NCBI RefSeq assembly: GCF_035989305.1
Contig: NZ_CP108514.1
Coordinates: 496,001-560,000, forward strand
Reading direction: 5' to 3'
DNA: 64,000 nt
Origin: Streptomyces sp. NBC_01233
Lineage (GTDB): Bacteria; Actinomycetota; Actinomycetes; Streptomycetales; Streptomycetaceae
Made by a program: the position numbers and the translations under genes
Notes under the pieces: model-generated
What the model was told of the DNA's origin: nothing
The model's database searches: none
Seen by the model: only the letters and a program-made list of their open reading frames with translations
Shown here: positions 44,620 through 53,403 of the stretch, piece after piece
Numbering within the stretch: position 1 is the stretch's first letter
How the letters are laid out: each line of letters starts with the position of its first letter

Positions 44620-44991
44620 TCAGCGGGCCCAGGGCAGTTCGCGGGTGCCCTCGGTGCCGGGTACGGAGGCGAGGGCGTCGCAGTGCATCGCGACGTGGGC
44701 CTCGGCCCGCTCCGGGGCGTGGACCCGGCGCAGGAGCCCGGAGGGCAGGATGAAGGTCTGGCCGGCCAGGACCTTGTGGGTGTCGCCGTCGCAGGTCACT
44801 TCCAGGGCGCCCGCGGTGACCGTCCAGACCTGTTCACGAGTGACGGAGTGCTCGGGACCGGTTGCTCCGGCGTCCATGCTGACCGTCCAGGTGCTGAGTT
44901 CGGTGCTGCCGCGGCTGGGGGCCGCCAGGCCGGTCATGGTGGCGTTCGGGGAGACGGTGACGTTGCCGTCCGACGGAGTGATGATGCGCAT
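44620..44991 (-). CDS. cupin-domain protein
   Basis: This 123-residue protein is a single beta-barrel cupin (motif GPEHSVTREQVWTVTAGALE, then LPSGLLRRVHAPE). Metal ligands appear partly altered. Such proteins act as sensors or small enzymes. It is on the same strand as, and between, the GNAT and the glycosyltransferase-methyltransferase genes, with 79 bp from the GNAT stop, so co-expression is possible. Confidence 0.82.
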   Translation of the reverse strand: MRIITPSDGNVTVSPNATMTGLAAPSRGSTELSTWTVSMDAGATGPEHSVTREQVWTVTAGALEVTCDGDTHKVLAGQTFILPSGLLRRVHAPERAEAHVAMHCDALASVPGTEGTRELPWAR

Positions 44992-45070
44992 ACGGAGTGC
45001 TCCTCGGTGGCGTTCGGGGACGGGGCGGGAAAGGACGGGGAGGGGAGGCGAGAGAGGTCCGTGGGTGGGG

Positions 45071-46072
45071 TCAGCTCGCGGGCACGTCGAGCTGGAACTC
45101 GCGGGTGCGCCGGTAGGAGCGGAATCCCAGTCGGTGGTTGACGGCCAGCATGTGGGCGTTGTCGTCGGCGTTGTCCGTCTCGATCTCGACGACACCGGCA
45201 TGTTCGGCGCGCAGACGCCGCACCATGGCGGCCTTGACCCACAACCCGAGCTCGTGGCCGCGGTGCGCGCGCACGACCGCCGTGTCGTACTGCTGGGCGC
45301 GCGGCCCGGAGCCCTGGGGAAGCAGGATCTCGGTGTAGCCGGCCATGGTGCCGTCGTGGTGGACGGCCGCGATGGTCAGCAGTGTGTCGCCGCGGTCGGC
45401 GATCACCTTGGCCATGGCGCGGACACGGTCCGCGTCCCACGCCACGCTGCCGTAGTCCAGGTCGCCGACGGGCATGTCGTTCATGGCGTTCTTGGCCGAG
45501 GCGAAGGCGTCGGCGAGCTCGTCGGGAACCGTGCCGGTCCAGCGGGCCAGCCGGTAGCCGGGGGGCGCGGTGTCGGCGATCTGCAGCAGGGCGGCCTCGG
45601 GCAGCTCCTCGAGGCGCAGTATGAGGTGATCCAGGGTGAGTGCCCGGCGAAAGCCCCACCGTTCGCTGAAGGCTTCACCCGGGCTGTCGGCCGCGGCTGC
45701 CGCGATGAGGCTGCGCCGTTTCTCGGTGAGACAGGCCGCCACGACCGCCGACAGCAGGAGGGAGCCGGTTCCCAGGCGGCGGTGTGCGGGGTCGACGTGC
45801 AGTTCCAGTTCGGACAGGTGCTCCTGGCCCGGGGAGGTGAACACCCGCAGGCCGGCGACTCCGACGGGGCTGCCGTCCGCCCCGATGGCCAGCCAGGTCA
45901 GCCGACGGCTGCCCAGAGCGGGCTGGGTGAGCTGGGCGTGGATCTGTCCGGGGTCGGGGGTCGGTACTCCGGGCAGGTCGTGGGCCATCGAGGCCGCGAC
46001 GACCTGATGCCACGCGGCGGCCTCGGCGACCGAGACGCGCTGGAGCGGAATGACATGAGCAGATTCGGACAA
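45071..46072 (-). CDS. tandem GNAT acetyltransferase
   Basis: This 333-residue protein contains two GNAT folds, as in mycothiol synthase: the first has LELHVDPAHRRLGTGSLL (acetyl-CoA loop RRxGxG) near residue 95, the second DTAVVRAHRGHELGLWVK near 270. It acetylates a small amine or sugar, but MshD-specific neighbours are absent. A ~60-bp imperfect duplicate lies upstream of its start. Adjacent cupin and glycosyltransferase-methyltransferase genes may be co-transcribed. Confidence 0.82.
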   Translation of the reverse strand: MSESAHVIPLQRVSVAEAAAWHQVVAASMAHDLPGVPTPDPGQIHAQLTQPALGSRRLTWLAIGADGSPVGVAGLRVFTSPGQEHLSELELHVDPAHRRLGTGSLLLSAVVAACLTEKRRSLIAAAAADSPGEAFSERWGFRRALTLDHLILRLEELPEAALLQIADTAPPGYRLARWTGTVPDELADAFASAKNAMNDMPVGDLDYGSVAWDADRVRAMAKVIADRGDTLLTIAAVHHDGTMAGYTEILLPQGSGPRAQQYDTAVVRAHRGHELGLWVKAAMVRRLRAEHAGVVEIETDNADDNAHMLAVNHRLGFRSYRRTREFQLDVPAS

Positions 46073-46126
46073 AGTGATGGCTTTCGTGGTCGAGTCGGTC
46101 GTACTTCGGGATGCCGCGAGGGCGTG

Positions 46127-46186
46127 TTCGCCTCGACCGATAGCCCGCCGGGGCGTCTTCGCCTCGGTCGATGGCCCGCCGGGGCG
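46127..46186. repeat. 29-bp imperfect tandem duplicate with internal inverted repeat
   Basis: Two 29-bp units (46127-46155, 46158-46186) differ at three positions. The variable part turns TCGACCGA (46133-46140) into its reverse complement TCGGTCGA (46164-46171), so the pair can also form a stem. It lies in the leader of the GNAT gene. Confidence 0.7.
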
Positions 46187-46201
46187 GCCGATGAGGCTGC
46201 G

Positions 46202-46843
46202 TCAGGCCGAAGTGCCCGGACTCCAGCGGTCGAGAACGGCGTACGCCGGGATCCACCGGGCGGTGCAGGCTGCGTACGCGGGTGCGGGCAGTCGGGCGAG
46301 GAGCCTCTCCGCCGTCGGTTCGTCGGCGCCGTCCAGCAGCCACGGCAGCAGCAGCGGTGCGTCCTGGTCGATGTGCTGGGCCTGGACCCGGCTGAAATGG
46401 CCCCACTGCTCGGCTGTCAGCACCCCCTGGACCAGCGGGAGCGCCGCTTCCTCCTCGTGCTTGAGGTGGCCGGCCAGGCCGCGGGTCAGCGCATCGGCAA
46501 GCTGGCCCAACCGCGGCGAGCCTGCACCGGGGTCGCTCAGCGTGCCGTCGATGGCCAGGATCACCTTGGTGATGGCGGCATGTTCGGCCTCCATCACCTC
46601 CAGCAGCGCCAGGTCCTTCGGCCGGCCGGCCAGATTCTGCCGCAGCGACGGCCACAGAGCGTCGTCCTCGGCCGCGTGATGGGCATGGAGGGCCTTCTTG
46701 AACAGCGTCCAGCCGGCGGCGTTGGCCAGCACCTGCCGCGGGTCACGGTCCGCTGCGGTGGTGACCCGGTCCAGATGGGCCAGTTCCCGGCGCAGGGCAT
46801 CATGCATCGCGTGCATCACGGTCAGGTCGATGGCGTCGCTCAT
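46202..46843 (-). CDS. hemerythrin-domain protein
   Basis: This 213-residue all-helical protein has spaced hemerythrin motifs: HAMHDALRREL, HAHHAAEDDALWP, EAEHAAI and HLKHEEEAALP, which supply the His/Glu ligands of a non-haem di-iron centre. It may sense or bind O2, NO or peroxide. It is divergent from a LysR regulator with a palindrome in the gap, so it could be that regulator's target. Confidence 0.85.
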   Translation of the reverse strand: MSDAIDLTVMHAMHDALRRELAHLDRVTTAADRDPRQVLANAAGWTLFKKALHAHHAAEDDALWPSLRQNLAGRPKDLALLEVMEAEHAAITKVILAIDGTLSDPGAGSPRLGQLADALTRGLAGHLKHEEEAALPLVQGVLTAEQWGHFSRVQAQHIDQDAPLLLPWLLDGADEPTAERLLARLPAPAYAACTARWIPAYAVLDRWSPGTSA

Positions 46844-46983
46844 GAGCGGTTCAAGGACGTTCCGGGATCGGCGGGGCACCTCGTCCCGTCCGACCGTAGG
46901 GGTGGGGGGTCTTGCACACGTGACTGCATGCCTCAAACGATCTTGCGTTTCGCACGTATGATCAAGGAACACTTGTGCGTGGT

Positions 46984-47005
46984 TCGATAACCGCTGGGTT
47001 ATCGA
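46984..47005. promoter_or_regulatory. LysR-type operator palindrome
   Basis: TCGATAACC-GCTG-GGTTATCGA is a perfect 9-4-9 inverted repeat with the T...A pattern of LysR sites. It ends 18 bp before the LysR start codon and faces the divergent hemerythrin gene. Confidence 0.7.
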
Positions 47006-47023
47006 CGAAGGGCCGGGGGGCCG

Positions 47024-47917
47024 GTGGAGCTGCGGGACATCGAGATCTTCCTGGTGCTGGCCGAGGAGCTGCATTTCGGCCGGACCGCTCAGCGGCTCCA
47101 CGTCTCCCAAGCGCGCGTCAGCCAGGCCATCAAGAAGCAGGAGCGGCGCATCGGCGCCGAGCTGTTCGCCCGCACCAGCCGCACGGTGCGCCTGACGGAG
47201 GTCGGCCGCCAGTTCCGCGACGATCTGCAACCGGTCTACGCGGGCCTGCACGAATCCCTGGAGCGGGCCCAGCTGGCCGCCCGTGGCATCACCGCACAGC
47301 TCCGCGTCAGCCTGCTGCCCTTCAACGTCGCCGATCTGCACCCCTACTGGAAGGCGTTCCGCGCGCGGTACCCGCACTGGGGACTCCAGATCCGTCTGGC
47401 AACCTTCACCGATGTGTTCGGCCAGCTCCGCAGCGGTGCGATGGATGTCCTGGTCGCCTGGCTGCCGGTGGAAGAGCCGGACTTCACCGTCGGGCCGACC
47501 CTGTGCTCCGACTCCCGGATCCTTGCCGTGGCCGCCGACCACCGGCTCGCGGGACGGGACTCCGTGCCGCTGGAGCTGCTCGCCGACTTCCCGCACGGCA
47601 CCGCCCTCGACCTGCCGGACTACTGGGAGGACAGCTACCTGCCCTTCCACACCCCACGAGGCCGTACGATCGAGCGCATCACGTCCGCGGCTTCGGACAC
47701 CGCCGATGAGCTGATCACTCACGTCGGCATGGGCGAGATCATCCACACCTTCCCGGCCCATGTCACCAGGTACTGGGGCATGTCGAACATCCGATGGCTT
47801 CCCGTCCCCGACATGGCCACCATGAACTTCGCCCTGGTCTGGCGGACCGAAGCCGAAAACGACCTCATCCGCGCTCTGGCCGACACGGTGCGAGACCTCG
47901 GCGTGTTCCGCTTCTGA
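47024..47917 (+). CDS. LysR-family transcriptional regulator
   Basis: This 297-residue protein has the LysR HTH (residues 1-60, FLVLAEELHFGRTAQRLHVSQARVSQAIKK in part) and a two-lobed co-inducer domain. GTG at 47024 follows a G-rich ribosome site. The palindrome just upstream suggests autoregulation and control of the divergent hemerythrin gene. The ligand is unknown. Confidence 0.9.
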   Translation: MELRDIEIFLVLAEELHFGRTAQRLHVSQARVSQAIKKQERRIGAELFARTSRTVRLTEVGRQFRDDLQPVYAGLHESLERAQLAARGITAQLRVSLLPFNVADLHPYWKAFRARYPHWGLQIRLATFTDVFGQLRSGAMDVLVAWLPVEEPDFTVGPTLCSDSRILAVAADHRLAGRDSVPLELLADFPHGTALDLPDYWEDSYLPFHTPRGRTIERITSAASDTADELITHVGMGEIIHTFPAHVTRYWGMSNIRWLPVPDMATMNFALVWRTEAENDLIRALADTVRDLGVFRF

Positions 47918-47991
47918 CGAGACGCGCGGCGTGAGGTGACGTGCCTGCGGCCGGCTGAGAACACCCGCCCCCTCGAATGATCAGGTGCACT

Positions 47992-48480
47992 ATGGGCGAT
48001 GCAAGGGCTTACCCGGGGGCAACCGTCGACCTGGATGCCGAACTGTGCCGGGTAGAAGACGTCCTGAAGGCCCGTGAGATGTTCCCGCAGGGCTGGTACT
48101 CGGGAGGCGGCTGGCACTTCCGCGGTATCGACCTTCCCGGCGATGCCACTGCGCTGACCGGCATGCTGCCCCTCACGCTCTCGGTCGCGGAACCTGTGGG
48201 GAGCGACCTGCCGGAGAGGGCGGCCGGCGTCCTGCCTGCCGCCTCGTGGGGGCAGATCGCCTGGATGGCACTCAGCTGGCCCGCGGTACCCGAACTCGAC
48301 CTCGGACCCGAGCACGCACGAACAGGTGTGCAGGCGTGCTTCAACAGCGACGCCAACCACGAACCGGCAGCCGGCTACACCGTGTACGCACACGTCCACC
48401 CCTTTGCGGGAGAACGAGCCCAGCACCTCGCCCGGCAGATCGGACACGACGTCGTCGGGCCCGGCGAACACGGCTGGTAG
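47992..48480 (+). CDS. hypothetical protein
   Basis: This 162-residue soluble protein has no recognised domain; it is rich in beta strands and Trp. ATG at 47992 is chosen, though an ATG 15 bp upstream is also in frame. It begins 74 bp after the LysR stop and could be read from the same direction. Confidence 0.5.
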   Translation: MGDARAYPGATVDLDAELCRVEDVLKAREMFPQGWYSGGGWHFRGIDLPGDATALTGMLPLTLSVAEPVGSDLPERAAGVLPAASWGQIAWMALSWPAVPELDLGPEHARTGVQACFNSDANHEPAAGYTVYAHVHPFAGERAQHLARQIGHDVVGPGEHGW

Positions 48481-48915
48481 TCCAAGCCCGGAAGCATCAC
48501 CCGGGGGAGATCGGAAACACTGCAATCCCCCGGCGACGATCTGGCGCATCCGCTGGTCGCCTGCACCCCTGGGCGCAGGCGTCGAACCGACGCTCCGCGC
48601 ACGCGGGGCGGGAGCTGAACGGTGAGCCCACCCTTGAGGGTCTTGAGCGGCTCCCGCGTGCACCCCTCACGATCCGCCCGGTCCAGGGCGTCATCGACGC
48701 CCCCACCGGCATCTCCCCTCCCTACGTCACGATCTCCGGCCGCATCACCCGGGGCTGGGGCCGTACCGGCACGGTCCGCGGCCGCCCGGCAGGTGGCTTC
48801 ACCCCCCGGCTGGATCCGTTCGGCTTCGCCGGACCGGCGTGGCCCCACATGGCTGCTGAGGGTTCAAGCAGGGCATGCCTTCTATCGGAGCCGCGACTCA
48901 GGAGGGGGCGGGCTG
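48481..48915. other. no supported gene
   Basis: This ~430-bp stretch has open frames on both strands but no recognisable protein sequence. It is the upstream region of a membrane-protein gene whose ribosome site is at 48901-48908. Confidence 0.4.
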
Positions 48916-49881
48916 ATGACGGTCAATACCGGGCGCGGGCACGGACGTACGGGAAGGGGCGCCAGGGTCGCGCTGCGACTGGCTTCGGTGACTGCCGGCA
49001 TGGCGGTGGCCGCGCTCTTGGTCGTCGACTTCCGGCTGACCGGTTCGGCGGGCCGGCAGGTACTCGTGGTGGCGCTGATGGCCGCCTTCGTGAGCGCATG
49101 CGTAGGGGCGGCGTCGAACCTGACGGCTCTCCTGATGCGGCCGTCCCTGCGGCGGGCCCGGGAGCTCCTCGCGGAGGAGCCCGACTTCTGGGGCTCGGAC
49201 CGGGAGTTCTTCGCCCCGGTGCGTCGTCTGATGTTCCTCGGCGTGCTGCAGACCCTGGTCAACCTGCTGGTCCTGCTCACCGTCTATCCGCTCGCCCTCT
49301 GGGCCGGCGTACGGATCTGCGGCGCCGCTGGTCTGTCGGCGCGCCTGACCGGACTGTGGCCGGTCTTCGTCTCGGGGCTGCTGGTGGCGGTCGTTGCCAC
49401 CACGGTCGGGACCTTCTTCGCCCTGTTCCGCCGCCGCACCAGCGGCGCGGCGGCGCGCTCGCTGGCCGCCGTACTGCTCAATGCCGCCGGACTCGCGCTC
49501 GCCTCGCTCGTGCTGGACGGCGTCCGCCTCGACTCTGCGCCGGGGTGGCGGCAGGCGGTCGCCCTGTGTGCCGTGGCGTCCCTCTTCATGCTGCCGCGCA
49601 TCACGCTGTCCCTGCCCGTACCGGGAATCGCCTCGATCGTCCTCGTCGCCTACCACTGCCTGGTGTTGTGGCTGATCTGCGCGGCCTTCGCGTTCGTGGA
49701 CCCCCCTCTTCACGCCGACGGCTTCTGGCCGCTGGCGGGGGCCGCCGCGATCATGTGGGCGGCTGAGTGGCCCGCACGCCTGGCCGTCGGGCGCGCGCAG
49801 GCAGCCGCCGCTCAGCCGGCTCCGGTACTGCCCGATCCGTTCCCGCCGGATCACGGGTTTCCCTCCGGCCCGCTGTACTGA
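48916..49881 (+). CDS. multi-pass membrane protein, unknown function
   Basis: This 321-residue protein has about eight hydrophobic helices and a short cytoplasmic C-terminal tail with PxP repeats. The ATG at 48916 is preceded by GGAGGGGG. I do not recognise the family; no transporter or enzyme motif is visible. Monocistronic. Confidence 0.65.
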   Translation: MTVNTGRGHGRTGRGARVALRLASVTAGMAVAALLVVDFRLTGSAGRQVLVVALMAAFVSACVGAASNLTALLMRPSLRRARELLAEEPDFWGSDREFFAPVRRLMFLGVLQTLVNLLVLLTVYPLALWAGVRICGAAGLSARLTGLWPVFVSGLLVAVVATTVGTFFALFRRRTSGAAARSLAAVLLNAAGLALASLVLDGVRLDSAPGWRQAVALCAVASLFMLPRITLSLPVPGIASIVLVAYHCLVLWLICAAFAFVDPPLHADGFWPLAGAAAIMWAAEWPARLAVGRAQAAAAQPAPVLPDPFPPDHGFPSGPLY

Positions 49882-50700
49882 CGTCCCCGGCCTGTCGCGC
49901 CGTCTGCCCCATGCCCCCGACGGGCTGCATGGTCCGCTCGGCCTTGTTGCCGCGCCTGGAGGAGGTGCCGGAAGAGCTCGGGGCGGCCGGCTGCTCAGGG
50001 GGTTGGAGGAGCCGCTGTCTTCCCGGCCACCGGAGTTGGTGTGCCGGCTGCAGCGGATGCGGCGCCTTGTTCCGGCCACCGGGATCGAGATCGAGGCCCT
50101 TCGGGATGTTCACGCCCTCGGTCAACGGCCCGTAGGACCGCTCCGCGTCCTCACTCAGGCCCACCACCACCTCCGGCACCGAGGCGGCAGCGGGTGCCGC
50201 GGTGGTCCGGCTGCGGTCCGGGAACCGGGATGACGTGCACGGGGGGCGGGCGCGGGCGGGGTGGGGGCGGTGGCCCCGGATCGGCTCGGGGAACTCCGCG
50301 ATGCGTGCGGGGGCGAGCGGAGCGGCGGGCCCGGGCCCTGCGGCGCCCGCTGCGGGCGCGGGCTGCGGTGCGGCCGCAGTGACGGCGGCACCGGTCTGGT
50401 CGACACCCAGCCCTGCCGCGTGCGCGTCGGTCAGATCCGCCCGACGTCCACGCCGGCCTGGTCGAGGTGACCCATCGCCGCGACGCCCTCCGGCCACGCC
50501 GGGACGCGAGGATCGCATCACGCGGTCCAGCGCGGGTGCGGCGGAGGGTCATTCGCCGGTGTGGTCGGGCTGGGCGCCAGCGACGAACGACGAACCCCGG
50601 CCCTCATCGGCCTCGCCGCGCCAAGTCGCCCCCACCGTCGTTCCCGAAGCCGGTGGCGCGGCCGATGGGGGCGAGTTGGCTCTGCGCGAGGGCTGACCTC
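49882..50700. other. no supported gene
   Basis: About 820 bp with only Pro/Arg-rich overlapping frames, the usual sign of GC-biased non-coding DNA. A minus-strand frame around 49900-50400 contains a short plausible stretch (VPEVVVGLSEDAERSYGPL) that may be a gene scrap, but is not supported enough to call. Confidence 0.4.
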
Positions 50701-50703
50701 TCA

Positions 50704-50737
50704 AGGCCGCCACCTCCTGGCGGGGAGGTGGCGGCCT
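50704..50737 (-). terminator. strong hairpin terminator
   Basis: AGGCCGCCACCTCC (50704-50717) and its exact complement (50724-50737) form a 14-bp stem with a 6-nt loop, 7 bp past the stop of the secreted protein at 50745. Confidence 0.85.
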
Positions 50738-50744
50738 CAGAGCG

Positions 50745-51128
50745 TCAGCACTCGCGCAGGCCCGGTGCCGGGTCGACCGAGGTGTGGACGTCCACGGCCG
50801 CGACGTTGCCCCACTGGCCGTTGTCCAACTGGGTCCAGTACCAGACGTTGTTGCCGCCGGCGTGCTGGTCACCGCGGCCCCAGCACTGGAACCAGCTGGG
50901 GCTCGTGTTCAGCGGCCCCCGCACCGCGGAGTTGTACCGGCGGTGCTCGTAGCCCTTGGCGCCGACCCGATTGCCGCACCACAGTTTGCCGTCGGCGCGG
51001 ACACCACATTCGGCGGCCGCGCTCTTCCCGGTGGCGGGCGTCGCCTGGGCGGGCCCGGTCACGGTGGCCATGCCGCCCGCCAGTGCGACGGCTGCGAGCC
51101 CCAGGACGATCTTCCTGCCTGCGTACAT
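50745..51128 (-). CDS. small secreted protein
   Basis: This 127-residue protein has a clear signal peptide (KIVLGLAAVALAGGMATVTGPAQA) and a mature part with four Cys and many aromatic residues (WFQCWGRGDQHAGGN), suggesting a compact disulphide-bonded exported domain. AGGAGG lies 4 nt before ATG 51128. Function unknown. The NlpC/P60 gene is upstream on the same strand, and a strong terminator follows. Confidence 0.8.
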   Translation of the reverse strand: MYAGRKIVLGLAAVALAGGMATVTGPAQATPATGKSAAAECGVRADGKLWCGNRVGAKGYEHRRYNSAVRGPLNTSPSWFQCWGRGDQHAGGNNVWYWTQLDNGQWGNVAAVDVHTSVDPAPGLREC

Positions 51129-51205
51129 GCTTCCTCCTAGGAAGGACTCCCTCGGGAGCCGGGTGATGGGTGATGGGTGTGCGTGATCAGTGGTGCGGAT
51201 GGTGC

Positions 51206-52054
51206 TCAGGGGCAGGTGCGTACGCCGTCCAGCCAGGCGGCGCCCTTGATGTAGATGTTGGTGATCCACGCCCCGTATTCGGGCAGGTAGGACCAGGCGT
51301 CGTTGGTGTAGCCCTCCGCCGTCACCGGTTCGGCGTGCTTCTGGCACTCGACGCGCACCGTGGTCGGGCCGGGGAACCGGTGTACCCGCGGGCTGGTGGT
51401 GGACGGCTCCTTGTGGGTCCACACATCCGTGCCCCACGTGCTGAACGTGCCGGGGGCCGCCGCCGGCGCAATGCGGACCGCTCCCGCGTAGTCCCCGCCC
51501 AGCCGTACGTCGCTGACGGTGATCCGGGTGCCCGATTCCCGGGCCTCGACCATCTTCCCCGCGCCCAGGTAGATCGCGATGTGGTGGACTGAGCCCCCCG
51601 ACCCCCACGCCAGCAGGTCCCCCGGGAGCAGCGACCCGGTCCCCTGGGCAGCCGTGAACCGCTGGTTCACATGCGGCGAGTGGAACTGGTGGTACGCGTT
51701 GCCGGACAGCGGGTCGCCGCCGACCGCGCGGGCGTAGGCGTACCGGACCAGCCCCGAGCAGTCGAAGCCCAGCCGCTCCGGGTCGTGTGCACTGTCCGGA
51801 TCGCTCGGGTCGACCTGACCGTACGTCGGCCCCGGTTGTTGCCCGTGGCCGCCGCCCCAGGTGTACCAGACCCCGATCTGTTCGCACGCGGCTCCTACGG
51901 CCTTCTCCGCCACCGCGGAGGCTCCGGGGGCGAGCACGCCACACGCCCCCGCCGCCTTCGGTGCCGCGGCCGCCGTGACGCCGCGGGCACCTCCCCACGT
52001 GGCCAGGAGGGTGAGCACCGCCACCGCCGCCACCGCCGTTCTCCGCATCGCCAT
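51206..52054 (-). CDS. secreted NlpC/P60-family peptidoglycan hydrolase
   Basis: This 282-residue exported protein has a signal peptide and an NlpC/P60 domain with the catalytic Cys in LGFDCSGLVRYAY and His in SVHHIAIYLG. It cleaves peptide bonds in cell-wall stem peptides. The extra C-terminal ~80 residues contain a Cys-bearing beta region (VECQKHAEPVTAEGYTNDAWSYLP) that is SH3-like and may bind wall. It lies 77 bp before the small secreted protein, with which it may form an operon. Confidence 0.87.
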   Translation of the reverse strand: MAMRRTAVAAVAVLTLLATWGGARGVTAAAAPKAAGACGVLAPGASAVAEKAVGAACEQIGVWYTWGGGHGQQPGPTYGQVDPSDPDSAHDPERLGFDCSGLVRYAYARAVGGDPLSGNAYHQFHSPHVNQRFTAAQGTGSLLPGDLLAWGSGGSVHHIAIYLGAGKMVEARESGTRITVSDVRLGGDYAGAVRIAPAAAPGTFSTWGTDVWTHKEPSTTSPRVHRFPGPTTVRVECQKHAEPVTAEGYTNDAWSYLPEYGAWITNIYIKGAAWLDGVRTCP

Positions 52055-52361
52055 GTCCGGTCCCCCGTCCCCGCCACGCGGTGTCCCGCGGGTCGTCCTG
52101 CTCGTCGTGGTATTCGCGGCGTGCTCGTCGTACGGAGCACGGACCGGCCGTCCGCCGGGCACTCCGAGACTGTGCCCCGCCACCCCTCCGTGTCGAGGAA
52201 GCGCGGGTCGCCCATCGCAACGGGAAACGGGAAACGCCTGGGAAACCCCCTCCGACCAGGCTCTTTGAGCATCCGTCAGCAGAACGCCCGGTGGGGCTCT
52301 TGACGCCGGCGGTACGCGACATCGGCCCCGTACGGCATGGCCCAGACGGGGTTCAGTCTCC
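52055..52361. other. intergenic region without a gene
   Basis: About 300 bp between the divergently placed NlpC/P60 gene and an amino-acid permease fragment. No coding or regulatory feature stands out. Confidence 0.35.
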
Positions 52362-53066
52362 TCGCCACGCGCGATCGTGGGATCGGTCGTGGCGGCCGGC
52401 GTCCTGGGCATGCTGTTCCTGATCACGCTCACGATCGCGATCGACGACATCCCCCGCATCAGCGACACCGGCCCGCCCGTCGCGGCGATCATGCGTGATC
52501 AGCTCGGTCCGGCGATGGAAAGGACACTGCTGGTCGCGATCACCATCGCGTTCTTCGGCGCCGGGATCGTGGCGATGGTCGCGTGCTCGCGCCTCGTCTT
52601 TGCGATGTCGCGCGACGCGCGCTTCCCCGCGCACCGTCTGATGCGGCGCGTGAATGCCCGCACGAGGACGCCGATCCCGGCGACCGTACTGGTCTTCGCC
52701 CTGGGCATCGTCCTGATGGTCGCGCTGCCGGGCGCCGCACTGCTGAAGCTGATCACGGCCTCGACCATCCTCCCCGCGGTCACCTACGGCTCGACGATCG
52801 TGCTCTACCTGGCGGTACGCGGACGCCCGAGCCACAAGAAGGGCGCCTTCGACCTCGGACGCTTCGAGCTGCCGATCGCGATCTGCGCCCTGGTGTGGAC
52901 GCTGGTCGCGTTGTTCGTGCTGATCTCCCCGAAGGAGGCGTTCGTCTCCGTCGTGATCGTGGTGGGCCTCCTGCTCCTGGGCGGCCTGTTCTTCGCCGCC
53001 ATGCTGACGCTCGACCGCCAGGTGCTGGAGACGGAGCCGGGCGAGGCGGACTCCTTCACCAAGTGA
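52362..53066 (+). pseudogene. 5'-truncated APC-family amino-acid permease
   Basis: This frame holds about 230 residues with six hydrophobic helices, starting at SPRAIVGSVVAAG, which in full APC permeases lies near residue 250. Everything before it (helices 1-6, the substrate-binding G-x-G unwound helix) is missing. The remaining frame, through SRLVFAMSRDARFPA and the last helices, is intact to the stop. GTG at 52377 gives an open frame but the protein could not transport. Confidence 0.75.
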
Positions 53067-53403
53067 CCGGGAGGCGTCCGGCCCGCCCCGGAAGAACTCC
53101 CCGACCGCCTGCCCGCAGACCCACCAGGCTGCGCCCGAAGCAGCGGTCCGTCCAGCGCTCCCGCGACCCTGCCCCGAGCCGGTGTCGGGACGGCTGTTGC
53201 GGCCGAGGCTCGCAGGGCCACCACCGCACTGCAGCACCCCCGCACTTCCTGCTGCGGGGGACGGCAGGAGGATCAACGACGTGCGGCGCCTGGTGGCCGC
53301 GGTGCCTCAGAAGGCATCCGCTCGGCGCTGACCCGTGGTCTGAACGCGTCACGCGCCGAGTCCGCGGGTCTCCGCCGGGCGGCCGGTCTGCCGGTCTGCC
53401 GGT
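53067..53403. other. no supported gene
   Basis: This ~335-bp stretch between the permease remnant and the AsnC-type gene has only GC-bias frames. No recognisable feature is seen. Confidence 0.35.

Noticed and set aside
42542..46072. A biosynthetic gene cluster around the glycosyltransferase-methyltransferase
   Set aside because: Only tailoring-type genes are present; no core synthase or precursor peptide is visible.
49751..50521. Minus-strand gene of ~256 codons
   Set aside because: Mostly Pro/Arg/Gly low complexity and overlapping the end of a supported membrane-protein gene.
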